The notes: generated from the letters alone by a model not told the origin. 64,000 bases of DNA from Planctomycetota bacterium (GCA_004376375.1 SOJX01000079.1:1-64000), one strand, 5' to 3'. Shown: positions 49,654 to 57,880, counted from the stretch's first letter. Numbers and translations are program-made.

Positions 49654-50847
49654 ATGGCAAGAAGAAGGAAAACCCGGCGAAGAACCCGCGTCAGACGCCC
49701 AAGCGGTAAAGAGGGTAAAGAGGGAAAAGAAAAAAGGCGCTCACAGAAGGTCGAACGCGTTGACATGGTCGTCATAACGCCGAAAATGCACCGCGTTGTG
49801 CACTGGATGACGGCGATTGCCTTTTTCTTCACCGCACTTACCGGCATGTTTCATTATTACAGGGTTCCCATCGTCCCTGAGGCGCTTGGCAGCGTATACG
49901 CGCTCGGCTGGGTTCATTTTGGATTCGGCGTGGCCTTTTTCGCCGGCATGGTTCTGGTGTTCCTCATCTGGGGTTTCCGGTCGCTTGCCTTCGGCCCTAC
50001 TGAATTCGCCTGGTGGCGCGAAATGGGCGGATACGCAAGAAAATTTGCCAAACCACCGGCAGCCTACCGTTTCAACGGCGGGCAAAAACTGTTTACTCTT
50101 TTATTGAGCCTGGTTTCACTCCTGCTCTTTGCATCCGGTGTCGTCATGAAGTTCTGGTATCTCGTCATGCCGGGCCAGCTCGGACTTGTTAATACGGCGT
50201 CAATGCTGCATGTTTTCATGGTCACCATCATTCTTTCGATACTTCTCTGGCATTTATATTTTTCCGGCATCGCCACCCCGGGCCGGATGGGCGCCATGTG
50301 GGGCGGTCGGGTGACGAAAGAATTCATGGAGCTTCATCACTCGATGCTTGATCTCGGGAAGCTGGGCTCCCGCGAGGAAGCGCTCCGCAAGCGCAGGGAA
50401 GAGGAGCTCAAGCGTAAGAAGGAAAGGATGAAGTCTGCGCGTGAGTCGGGACGCATTTCAGACAGGGCCAGGGCGATCGGCAGCGGTAAACTCAAGGGCA
50501 GGGGCGGCAGCACGAAGTTTAAGGGGCTGAAGCGGAAAAGAAAAGAAGCTCCTCCTCCCGAGGAAGAAGTAATCGAAGAAACCCCTGAGGCCAAGATGGA
50601 GCCGGCGGTCGCTGAGGCGCCTCCCCAGGCGGCGGGGCCTGACGCGGGCATGGACTTCGACGAGGCCGAGTTCGAGGATGCGGAAGAGGCGTCCGGGTTT
50701 TATGAGGAAGATTCCGGCGGAGCCGCTGACGAGCTGGTTTATGAAGGCGAAGAAGAAGTGATAGAAGCCGAAGCGGTGGAAGTGGAAGTGGAAGTGGAAG
50801 AGGAAGAGCCGGACGAAGATCCTGAACCGAAACCGGACGAATCCTAG
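49654..50847 (+). CDS. FdnI-like cytochrome b subunit with basic head and acidic tail
   Basis: 397 aa, about twice the usual length of FdnI. Residues 30-230 have four membrane helices with conserved His (KMHRVVHWMTAIAFFFTALT, VHFGFGVAFFAGMVLVFLIW, LHVFMVTIILSILLWHLYFS, ELHHSML), the b-heme and quinone site pattern of FDH gamma subunits. The N-terminus is strongly basic (RRRKTRRRTRVRRPSGKE). From about residue 235 there is a long linker, first basic, then strongly acidic (VEVEVEVEEEEPDEDPEP). The acidic tail could pair with the basic tails of the beta subunit. Confidence 0.82.
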   Translation: MARRRKTRRRTRVRRPSGKEGKEGKEKRRSQKVERVDMVVITPKMHRVVHWMTAIAFFFTALTGMFHYYRVPIVPEALGSVYALGWVHFGFGVAFFAGMVLVFLIWGFRSLAFGPTEFAWWREMGGYARKFAKPPAAYRFNGGQKLFTLLLSLVSLLLFASGVVMKFWYLVMPGQLGLVNTASMLHVFMVTIILSILLWHLYFSGIATPGRMGAMWGGRVTKEFMELHHSMLDLGKLGSREEALRKRREEELKRKKERMKSARESGRISDRARAIGSGKLKGRGGSTKFKGLKRKRKEAPPPEEEVIEETPEAKMEPAVAEAPPQAAGPDAGMDFDEAEFEDAEEASGFYEEDSGGAADELVYEGEEEVIEAEAVEVEVEVEEEEPDEDPEPKPDES

Positions 50848-50872
50848 CCGCGCGCATCGATTGCGGCTTGAG

Positions 50873-50901
50873 TTTAACCGCGCGGCTTGCTGCGCGTCAA
50901 T
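50873..50901. repeat. TTAGCG-family hairpin
   Basis: tttaaccgc, stem GCGCGGC-TT-GCTGCGC (one G-T pair), gtcaa. It is the stem type of the family with a new sequence, and lies just before an octad array. Confidence 0.8.
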
Positions 50902-50948
50902 AATAAAAAACAAAATGGCAGGCAAGCTCGCACGCTGGATGAAAATAA

Positions 50949-50996
50949 CCGACGAACCGAATAACCGCCCAACCGACCAACCGACCAATCGACCAA
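50949..50996. repeat. 8-base array (CCGACCAA)
   Basis: Six octads in exact phase: ccgacgaa, ccgaataa, ccgcccaa, ccgaccaa, ccgaccaa, tcgaccaa. One arm. It lies before the methyltransferase gene. Confidence 0.9.
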
Positions 50997-51033
50997 TAGA
51001 TTTGTAACGCTCGACCAGTTTGTGGAGTTCCTG

Positions 51034-51966
51034 ATGCCGCTTTCGCGTGAAGAAATCCTGGCCAGAAAGCAGGAACTGATTGACCGTTTCGGGGAATGGA
51101 CCGCGCACAACATAGACCTCGGCTACGGAATCACGACAAGGACGCCCGATATCAGGGATACGGGCAAGCTGTGGCGGATAATGCAGTTTGTCTCGGACGT
51201 GTTCGGCGAGGATCTCTCGGGTATTCGCGCGCTGGACCTGGCCTGTCTCGAGGGACAGTATGCCGTTGAGCTTGCCATGCGCGGCGCGGACGTTGTCGCG
51301 ATAGAAGGCAGGGAAGGGAATATCGAGAAAGCCCGCCTGGCCGGGGAATGTCTCGAGCTGGAAAACCTTTCGTTCCATCTGGACGATGTCCGGAATCTTT
51401 CCGCTAAAAAGTACGGCAAGTTCGACCTGGTGTTCTGCATAGGCATATTCTATCATCTCGACGCGCCTGACGTTTTTCATTTTGCAAGGTCCATCGCCGA
51501 ATGTACGACGAAGTGGGCCGTCTTCGATACCAATTACGCCCTGCGGCCCCGCCAGTTTCGTGAATTTGGCGGCAAAAAATATTACGGCGTGTCGTACCGG
51601 GAGCATAAGACCGGAAAAACGGAAGAAGAAGTTGATAAAGACGTCTGGGCTTCCCTGGATAATCCGGAATCGTTCTGGCTGACCCGCGCGTCGCTGGTGA
51701 ACCTGCTTTCGGACATGGGGTTTAAAACCGTCTCCGAGTGCCACTATCCCGTGGCGTATCACGGAATAGGCGACAGGCTTACGCTGTTTGCGTCAAAGGG
51801 CGCTCAAACCGAGCTGCGGATCGACCCGGATGACGTGCCAGTGGTAAAAAAAATGTCGCAAAGGCCCGCAGGGTTTGTTTCGAAGTGCCAGATGAGCGCG
51901 CTCGAGCGGTTTGCGCGCAGAATTGTCCCCCGCGCTTTCAAGAATTTCCTGCGCCGTCTGCGTTAA
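51034..51966 (+). CDS. SAM-dependent class I methyltransferase
   Basis: 310 aa from ATG 51034 (GGAG six bases before). The Rossmann core is clear: ALDLACLEGQYAVELAMRGA (motif I), VVAIEGREGNIEKARLA, and KFDLVFCIGIFYHLDAPDVF (motif IV). It resembles the CmoB/DUF1698 group and similar methyltransferases with a basic C-terminus. Its target is unknown. It lies between the cytochrome subunit and fdhE, which is not a known position for a methyltransferase, so it may modify the complex or be unrelated. The start is separated from the gamma subunit by an octad array. Confidence 0.8.
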   Translation: MPLSREEILARKQELIDRFGEWTAHNIDLGYGITTRTPDIRDTGKLWRIMQFVSDVFGEDLSGIRALDLACLEGQYAVELAMRGADVVAIEGREGNIEKARLAGECLELENLSFHLDDVRNLSAKKYGKFDLVFCIGIFYHLDAPDVFHFARSIAECTTKWAVFDTNYALRPRQFREFGGKKYYGVSYREHKTGKTEEEVDKDVWASLDNPESFWLTRASLVNLLSDMGFKTVSECHYPVAYHGIGDRLTLFASKGAQTELRIDPDDVPVVKKMSQRPAGFVSKCQMSALERFARRIVPRAFKNFLRRLR

Positions 51967-51982
51967 TGACTGGAGGGCTTTC

Positions 51983-52843
51983 GTGTCCGTTTACGAGCCT
52001 GCACCGGATATCGCGCTTGCACTCGCCGCAAAGGAAGAATTCGCGCACGCCGAGGATTTGCTGCGCGCGTTTGCGCGGGTGCTTCCGCTTCGGGACGCCC
52101 TCCGGACGGAAACTAAAATCAGGCGTGCCGATTTTCCCCGCTCAGAGCTCGAAAAGCTTTTCCTCAAAGGCGAACCGGTCAGGTATCACGGGAATTTCAG
52201 GCTTGGCACGGAGCTTCTTGTGAGTCATTCGAAAGGTTTCCTGGACCTTTTCACCGAGATTAACAGCGGTGCGTGGGCGGCGAATCGGGACGCGATATGC
52301 AGGGATGATTTCCCGCTGGCCGAAATGTTCGAGTCTTTTGTCGAGGAGAAACTCGAGCCGCTTGAAAAAGCGGCCGAGGGCCAGCCGTTTTCATTGCCGG
52401 TCCTGGCTTCGTTTCTGCAGCAGGTGCTGAAGGGGTGGTTTATCGCTTTTCGCGACGCGGTCTGGCCCGAATTGCCCATGCACGCCTGGGGCAAGGGGTA
52501 CTGCCCCGTGTGCGCCTCGTTTGCGGCGATGGGGGAGCGCGACGGGGAGGGGAACCGCAATCTGTTCTGCCACCTGTGCGACACCCGGTATCCTTACCCT
52601 TGGGGCGAGTGCCCCATCTGTGCGGACCCGGCCGCATCGATAAAAGTCCTTGAACTGCCTGAAAAGGCCGGCTATACGCTGGCGCTCTGTGAGAAATGCG
52701 ACTGCTACGTGAAACACGTCGACAGGAGCCGCGTTCCTGATGCGCCCGCGTATCCTTTTGTCGACCTGGTCACGTTCGATATCGACGTTCTGGCCCAGAA
52801 GCAGGGATACAAGAAGCCGACGCTTTCAAGTTTCGGCATTTAA
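51983..52843 (+). CDS. fdhE: Formate dehydrogenase accessory protein FdhE-like
   Basis: 286 aa from GTG 51983 (GGAGGG before it). The C-terminal half has the rubredoxin-like Cys pairs of FdhE: YCPVCASFA, LFCHLCDTRY, ECPICAD and LCEKCDCYVKHVD. The N-terminal half is helical. FdhE is needed for active respiratory formate dehydrogenases in Enterobacteria, where it acts on the Tat-exported Mo subunit. Its presence here ties the divergent alpha subunit to that family and argues that it is a working complex. Confidence 0.85.
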   Translation: MSVYEPAPDIALALAAKEEFAHAEDLLRAFARVLPLRDALRTETKIRRADFPRSELEKLFLKGEPVRYHGNFRLGTELLVSHSKGFLDLFTEINSGAWAANRDAICRDDFPLAEMFESFVEEKLEPLEKAAEGQPFSLPVLASFLQQVLKGWFIAFRDAVWPELPMHAWGKGYCPVCASFAAMGERDGEGNRNLFCHLCDTRYPYPWGECPICADPAASIKVLELPEKAGYTLALCEKCDCYVKHVDRSRVPDAPAYPFVDLVTFDIDVLAQKQGYKKPTLSSFGI

Positions 52844-52844
52844 T

Positions 52845-52865
52845 GCGTCAAGCGTCAAGCGTCAT
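52845..52865. repeat. 7-base array (GCGTCAA) x3
   Basis: gcgtcaa, gcgtcaa, gcgtcat directly after the fdhE stop codon. Confidence 0.8.
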
Positions 52866-52879
52866 ATTAATTTATATTT

Positions 52880-52903
52880 GGCGGCGCAGCTTGCTGCGCG
52901 TGT
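52880..52903. repeat. TTAGCG-family hairpin
   Basis: ggcg, stem GCGCAGC-TT-GCTGCGC (52884-52899), gtg. Perfect 7-bp stem with another sequence. An octad array follows at once. Confidence 0.8.
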
Positions 52904-52910
52904 CTTTTAC

Positions 52911-53034
52911 AAAATAAAAACAAGGAAACAAGGGAATAAGGGAATGGTAGGACAGACATTCCTGTCTGTCCATAAATAATGCGCGAAGCTCCATGAGACT
53001 TGTTTTCCTGTTACCTTGTCAACTTATTACCTTA
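52911..53034. repeat. 8-base two-arm array (GGAAACAA type) with inserted palindromes
   Basis: Left octads with drift (acaaggaa, acaaggga, ataaggga; 52911-52945). The palindrome at 52950-52971 and the short element gcgcgaagctcc (52981-52992) follow. The right arm is TTGTTTTCC-type octads (52999-53034). The central elements look like later insertions in the loop of the array. Confidence 0.8.
52950..52971. repeat. Perfect palindrome, copy 1
   Basis: Core GACAGACA-TTCC-TGTCTGTC with closing G-C pair. A second copy at 57909-57930 has C-G as the closing pair, so the pair has flipped while pairing is kept. Confidence 0.85.
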
Positions 53035-53107
53035 AATTGCCCGGGGGAGTTTTAACTTCCGCTGAGCAGTTTTTATTAGTATAATATTTGCCCGTGCAGG
53101 TAGAGAA

Positions 53108-55438
53108 ATGACGGAAGTAAGTCGGGAAAAACTTCAGGAAATGCTCGCAGGCGGGCATGCGCTCAAAGGCCTCGACCTGTCCGGTGGGAATTTTGCGGGC
53201 CTGGACCTGTCCGATGCGAACCTCAGCATATGCAACCTCAAGGGCTCCGACCTCTCGGGTGCAAACCTAAGCCGCGTAAACCTGACCGGCGCCAACCTCG
53301 TCGGCGCCAACCTATCCGCCGCCAACCTGGAAGAAGCGGTGTTTGAGCTGGCGAACCTGACGAACGCCAAACTGATCGGCTCCGATCTGCGCCGCGCCGA
53401 TTTCTCCCGTGCCCAGTTGAAGAACGCCGATTTCGAACAGGCCAACCTGTTCAAAGCCAAGCTCTATGACCTCAACCTCGAAGGCCTGAACCTGACTGAA
53501 ACCAATCTGTCGATGACGAGTTTTCAGCACTGCAACCTGAAGGGCGCGACTTTCAGGCGTTCGCACATTGTGGCGACGAACTTCCGCAAGGCGGACCTCT
53601 CGGGCGCGGTTTTCGACAACGCGATAATCAAGAAGCCTAATTTCACCGGCGTCGACATGAAGAAAGTTTCCCTTGCCAATGCGAAAATAGAGGAGCTGGA
53701 TTTCGCACAGATCTCGCTCGGGGGCCTCGACCTTTCGGGTTGCAGCCTCGAGGGGAAAAATCTTTCCGGCGCGGATTTCAGGGGCGCAAAGCTGCACGGC
53801 GCCAATTTGAGTGAAGCGAATCTGAGCGGGGCGAATTTTTCGAACGTTGACCTTACCGGTGTGCAGGCTAACGGGGCGGATTTTTCCAGGGCAAAGCTTG
53901 AAGGAGCCAACTTGACGCGAGCCAGCCTGGAGAATGCACGGTTTTCGGACGCGGTGATGAAAAAGACACTCTGCCTTGAAGCTTCCGCGGCGGAGGCCAG
54001 CTTTGTGGGAGCGGATCTTACTTCCACCGATTTTTCGCGCGCAGACCTCGACGGCGCGGATTTTACTTCCAGCCGGCTCGAGAATACCGTTATGTCGTCG
54101 GCAAAGGCGAATGAGGCCATGTTTGCGGAGGCAACATTCAAACAGGCGAATATGGAAAAAGTGGATTTTTCGCATAGTGAATGCGGTGGTGCGCTTTTCG
54201 ATTCTGCAGACTTGAGGGGCTCGAAGTTTACCGGCTCAAACCTCACCCGTGCAACGTTCCTGAACTGCAGGATGGACAAGATTGCACTTGACAAATGTAA
54301 TCTTCATGAGGCCAAGTTAAATCGCGCGATACTCGTCAAGGCTGATATGACGGATGCTCGCCTGTCGAAGGCCCAGCTGCTCGAGGCCAAACTGAAAAAC
54401 GCGCATCTCGCAGGGGTGGACTTTTCGGATGCCGATCTGACAAAAGTTGATCTGACGGGCGCCGATTGCACGCGGGCGAATTTCAGCCGGGCGCGACTAC
54501 CCGGAGCAATTATCACGAAAGCAACGCTGATCGAGGTCGATTTCACCGGCGCTGATCTCGAAGGCGTCAACCTGGGCCGAATCTCCGATGAAGAATTGCT
54601 TACGATAAAAGGGCTTGATGAAAGCAAGGCCGGTGGAACACCGGCGTCCGCCGCGGGGAAAAAACCTTCCGCAAAGCCCGCGGAAAAACCGCCGGTGGAG
54701 ACGGCCGGGCAACAGGCCGTCTTATCGGAGAAAATCCCCGTTCCCGATTCGCCGACGCCTCCTTATCCGCTTCCGCCGCAGGTTGTGGTTCAGCGCTCGG
54801 TGGGCAAAAGCATTCTGGAAAGTTTTATTAACACTCTGACTTTCGAGCTTGACAACGCATACCTTCTTTCCAGCGACCTAGAGGGTATTTTTCACGATAT
54901 GAGTTGGATGTTCAACAAGGTTATCTGTACGAGGGAGGGGCTGCCGAGCTCCGACCTTATTCCGGAAAAGAGCAAGCTCCAGGTCCGGCAGATTTCTTCA
55001 GGACCTATTTCCACGATCGTTTTCGGCGAGCCGCCCCGCAAGGGCATCAGGCTCGCCGACATCAGCGAATCAAACCTCATGCAGGTCTCGGCCCTCGCGG
55101 TGATGAGCGCGGTCTTCAAAAGCGTCGCCGGGTACAATTTCGAGTCGTATAACCGGATGTCCAACAAGCTCAATTTCTTCCAGACCAACCAGGTGACCGC
55201 GGGTGGAGGGATGTCGATCCCCGATAAGATGCACCGGGAGATGCAGAAAGTGCAGGAGTCGTGGAAGGGACTTACCGAAAAGGTCTATTCCTGCCTCGAG
55301 ACCGTTTTCCTTTCCGTGCGCGAGAAGGAGATACGCGAATTCATCGAGAAAGTGCTTTTGATGATCGCAAACTGGGTCGCCCGCTCGAACTTCACGGCCA
55401 TCTTCATCGACGGCTCCGTCATCAAGGAAAAACGATAA
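53108..55438 (+). CDS. Very large pentapeptide-repeat protein
   Basis: 776 aa. From residue about 18 to 500 it is almost pure pentapeptide repeat with the pattern A(D/N)LxX (LDLSDANLSICNLKGSDLSG, ANLSRVNLTGANLVGANL, and so on), about 95 repeats. These would build a right-handed square beta-helix of over 20 turns, longer than most of the family. A Pro/Lys/Ala linker follows (EKPPVETAGQ). A C-terminal domain of about 200 residues (LESFINTLTFELDNAYLLSS to FTAIFIDGSVIKEKR) comes last, not recognised. No signal peptide, so probably cytoplasmic. Start ATG 53108. A TATAAT-like box is at 53080-53085. Confidence 0.85.
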   Translation: MTEVSREKLQEMLAGGHALKGLDLSGGNFAGLDLSDANLSICNLKGSDLSGANLSRVNLTGANLVGANLSAANLEEAVFELANLTNAKLIGSDLRRADFSRAQLKNADFEQANLFKAKLYDLNLEGLNLTETNLSMTSFQHCNLKGATFRRSHIVATNFRKADLSGAVFDNAIIKKPNFTGVDMKKVSLANAKIEELDFAQISLGGLDLSGCSLEGKNLSGADFRGAKLHGANLSEANLSGANFSNVDLTGVQANGADFSRAKLEGANLTRASLENARFSDAVMKKTLCLEASAAEASFVGADLTSTDFSRADLDGADFTSSRLENTVMSSAKANEAMFAEATFKQANMEKVDFSHSECGGALFDSADLRGSKFTGSNLTRATFLNCRMDKIALDKCNLHEAKLNRAILVKADMTDARLSKAQLLEAKLKNAHLAGVDFSDADLTKVDLTGADCTRANFSRARLPGAIITKATLIEVDFTGADLEGVNLGRISDEELLTIKGLDESKAGGTPASAAGKKPSAKPAEKPPVETAGQQAVLSEKIPVPDSPTPPYPLPPQVVVQRSVGKSILESFINTLTFELDNAYLLSSDLEGIFHDMSWMFNKVICTREGLPSSDLIPEKSKLQVRQISSGPISTIVFGEPPRKGIRLADISESNLMQVSALAVMSAVFKSVAGYNFESYNRMSNKLNFFQTNQVTAGGGMSIPDKMHREMQKVQESWKGLTEKVYSCLETVFLSVREKEIREFIEKVLLMIANWVARSNFTAIFIDGSVIKEKR

Positions 55439-55443
55439 AAAAA

Positions 55444-55530
55444 CAGGTATCAGGTCTCAGGTTTCAGGTTTTAGCATATTCCATAATATTTTCCAATACC
55501 TGAAACCTGACACCTAACACCTAACACCTT
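55444..55530. terminator. 7-base two-arm array (CAGGTTT/ACCTGAA), possible bidirectional terminator
   Basis: Left CAGGTAT, CAGGTCT, CAGGTTT, CAGGTTT; centre AT-rich; right ACCTGAA, ACCTGAC, ACCTAAC, ACCTAAC, then a T run. It lies between the convergent pentapeptide gene and the acyltransferase gene, where a shared terminator would be expected. Confidence 0.75.
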
Positions 55531-55532
55531 TT

Positions 55533-56525
55533 TTAATACCTTACCTTTCCAATCTTTAGCATCAGCCTTCGTTTCATATCGGCCATGTAGGTCGCGACCG
55601 CGAGTGAGTTGAAGCGAGTCACCGGCGTGTCGGCGCGCGAGGTTACGACGACCGGTTTGGTCGTTCCGATGAGGACTCCCGCCATCGGGATGTCGGCGAG
55701 CCATACCAGCGCTTTTGCGAGTATGTTTCCCGACTCGATGTCGGGCATGACGAGGACGTCGCACCTGCCGGCTATGTCGCCCGAGATGTGTTTTTTACGC
55801 GCGGCGATGACGCTTATCGCGTTGTCCAGTCCGAACGGACCGTCAATCTCGCACGGCTCGCTGAACTGTCTGCGTTTGGCCATGGTGGAAAGGCATGACG
55901 CCTCGATCGTCGCCGGCATTGCGGGGTTTACGACTTCAACCGCGGCGAGGATGCCGACTTTCGGTTTTTCATAGCCGAGGTGACGCGCCAGGTATACGGC
56001 GTTCAAGGCGATGGTTGCTTTCTGTTCGAGCGTGGGCTCGATGTTCATAGCGGAATCGGTCACAAAGATCAGCCGGTTCTCGGCCCGGTTCTCGGCGATG
56101 AAGACGTGGCTCATCATGACGCCGGGCACGCGCAGGCCGATTTCCTTGTCGAGGATTGCCCGCAGGAAATCGTCGGTGTGTATATACCCTTTCATGAGTA
56201 TGTCGGCCTTGCCGTCGCGGACCAGTTTAGTGGCGGTGCGCGCGGCTTCGACCGCGTTGTCGGCGTGGACGATTTCGAAGATGTCGGTTTCAATGCCGCA
56301 GTCCCTTGCGGCTTCGCGGATCTTTTCCTCGTCGCCCACGAGTATGCCCTTGCCCATGTCTTCGGCGTGGAACTGGCGCATCGCTTCCAGCACGTCCGGG
56401 TCGTTGGCCGCCGCGACCGCGACCGTGTTCGGTTCATACTTTTTTACCGCGTCGATGATGTCGGCAAAGCGCGTCATGCGCCTTTTTTTCAGGATTGTCA
56501 CACGGGTATAATCACGCATTACCAT
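55533..56525 (-). CDS. Phosphate acyltransferase (Ptb/Pta family), second copy
   Basis: 330 aa. Start ATG 56525 with GGAGG. RFADIIDAVKKYEPNTVAVA at the N-terminus, GKADILMKGYIHTDDFLRAI, PGVMMSHVFIAENRAENRLI and RCDVLVMPDIESGNILAKAL match the Ptb branch. It follows acetate kinase in the same direction with an octad array between. It would make acetyl or butyryl phosphate from CoA esters. It is only moderately similar to the Ptb at 97-999, so the two are not recent duplicates. Confidence 0.83.
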   Translation of the reverse strand: MVMRDYTRVTILKKRRMTRFADIIDAVKKYEPNTVAVAAANDPDVLEAMRQFHAEDMGKGILVGDEEKIREAARDCGIETDIFEIVHADNAVEAARTATKLVRDGKADILMKGYIHTDDFLRAILDKEIGLRVPGVMMSHVFIAENRAENRLIFVTDSAMNIEPTLEQKATIALNAVYLARHLGYEKPKVGILAAVEVVNPAMPATIEASCLSTMAKRRQFSEPCEIDGPFGLDNAISVIAARKKHISGDIAGRCDVLVMPDIESGNILAKALVWLADIPMAGVLIGTTKPVVVTSRADTPVTRFNSLAVATYMADMKRRLMLKIGKVRY

Positions 56526-56541
56526 GGTAGCCTCCTATCCT

Positions 56542-56646
56542 GGTCCTTCGGTCTATTGGTCTCTCGGTCTCTCGGTCCTCCGGTCCCCTGGTCTATCGGC
56601 TTTTTTTATTGACCGAAAGACCGAAGGACCGAAGGACCAGGAGACC
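56542..56646. repeat. 8-base GGTC/GACC two-arm array
   Basis: Seven left octads (ggtccttc, ggtctatt, ggtctctc, ggtctctc, ggtcctcc, ggtcccct, ggtctatc). A T run follows, then right octads gaccgaaa, gaccgaag, gaccgaag, gaccagga, gacc. The GGTC/GACC boxes are constant. Confidence 0.94.
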
Positions 56647-56647
56647 T

Positions 56648-57868
56648 TTATATTTTTTCTATTCGTTTCGTTTTCTCGCCCCGCAGGCGCTTGACTTCGA
56701 GTGCGATCATCAATTCTTCGTCAGTCGGAATTACCAGAGCCTGCACCACTGAGTCGGATGTGGTAATAGTCCGTTCCTCGCCGTTGTCAAGACCGTTGGC
56801 TTCGCGGTCCAGTTTCAGACCGAGCCATTTCAGTTTTGAGCAGACTTTTTCGCGAACGAGAGAAGAATGCTCTCCTATGCCGCCGGTGAATATTATTGCA
56901 TCCGCTCCCTCGAGAACGGCTGCGTAGCTTCCGATATACTGACGCAGGCGGTAGCAGAAGATGTCGTGGGCCAGAGTCGCTTCTTCGTCACCCTCTTTAA
57001 CTTTTAATTCGATGGTGCGCATATCGCTCCCGGCGCCGGAAAGCGCGGCCAGGCCGCATTCGCGGTTGAGCGCGCGTTCGATCCGCTCGAGGTCGAGTCC
57101 GGCGCGGCTTTCGAGGTGAAAGATTACCGTGGGGTCGAAATCGCCGGGGCGCGTCCCCATGACGAGGCCGGGGAGAGGAGAAAAACCCATTGATGTATCA
57201 ACGCTTTTCCCGCCACCCACCGCCGCTACCGATGCGCCGTTGCCGAGGTGGCAGGATATCAGCCGTAGTCCGGTTATGTCGCGCCGGAGGATCGCTGCGG
57301 CCCGGAGCGTCACGTATTTATGGCTTGTCCCGTGAAAGCCGAAGCGGCGAACGCCGTAGCGCTCGTACCATTCTTTCGGCAGCGCGTACCTGTACGCGAC
57401 CGGCGGAATAGTCGCATGGAACTGCGTGTCGAATACGGCGATGTTCGCGGCATGCGGCAGCAGCCTCTGCGCGGCCTCGATGCCCGCGAGGTTGTGGGGG
57501 TTGTGAAGCGGCGCCAGCTCGCAGAGGTCGCGGATAGCCGCTATCACCTTTTCGTCTATTGCGGACGACTCGACGAACTTCTCGCCGCCGTGGACTACGC
57601 GGTGGCCGACGGCTGCGATTTCCGAAAGGTCGTCCATCTCGCAGGAAGGTTCGGATATGAGCGTACGGAAGACGGCGTCAAGCGCGGCGTCATGGTCCGG
57701 CAGCTCCCGTTCTTCGCCGAGCTTCGTTTCGGGGGTTTCCAGTTTAATGCGGGAACGGCCGGTGCCGATTTCCTCTGCAACGCCCTCGGCGATTCGCTCT
57801 TCCCGGCTTGCGTCGAACAGGGCGAATTTGACCGAAGAACTGCCGGCGTTGAGTACAAGGATTCGCAT
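56648..57868 (-). CDS. ackA: Acetate kinase
   Basis: 406 aa, family length. MRILVLNAGSSSVKFALFD, AVGHRVVHGGEKF (active-site region), ISCHLGNGASVAAVGGGKSV, MGTRPGDFDP and AIIFTGGIGEHSSLVR are diagnostic. Start put at ATG 57868; an upstream extension of 23 codons reads through a palindromic repeat. It makes ATP from acetyl phosphate. It is in the same direction as the Ptb-like gene that follows and the two membrane-protein genes that precede it. Confidence 0.95.
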   Translation of the reverse strand: MRILVLNAGSSSVKFALFDASREERIAEGVAEEIGTGRSRIKLETPETKLGEERELPDHDAALDAVFRTLISEPSCEMDDLSEIAAVGHRVVHGGEKFVESSAIDEKVIAAIRDLCELAPLHNPHNLAGIEAAQRLLPHAANIAVFDTQFHATIPPVAYRYALPKEWYERYGVRRFGFHGTSHKYVTLRAAAILRRDITGLRLISCHLGNGASVAAVGGGKSVDTSMGFSPLPGLVMGTRPGDFDPTVIFHLESRAGLDLERIERALNRECGLAALSGAGSDMRTIELKVKEGDEEATLAHDIFCYRLRQYIGSYAAVLEGADAIIFTGGIGEHSSLVREKVCSKLKWLGLKLDREANGLDNGEERTITTSDSVVQALVIPTDEELMIALEVKRLRGEKTKRIEKI

Positions 57869-57880
57869 TTTTGGTTTTGT

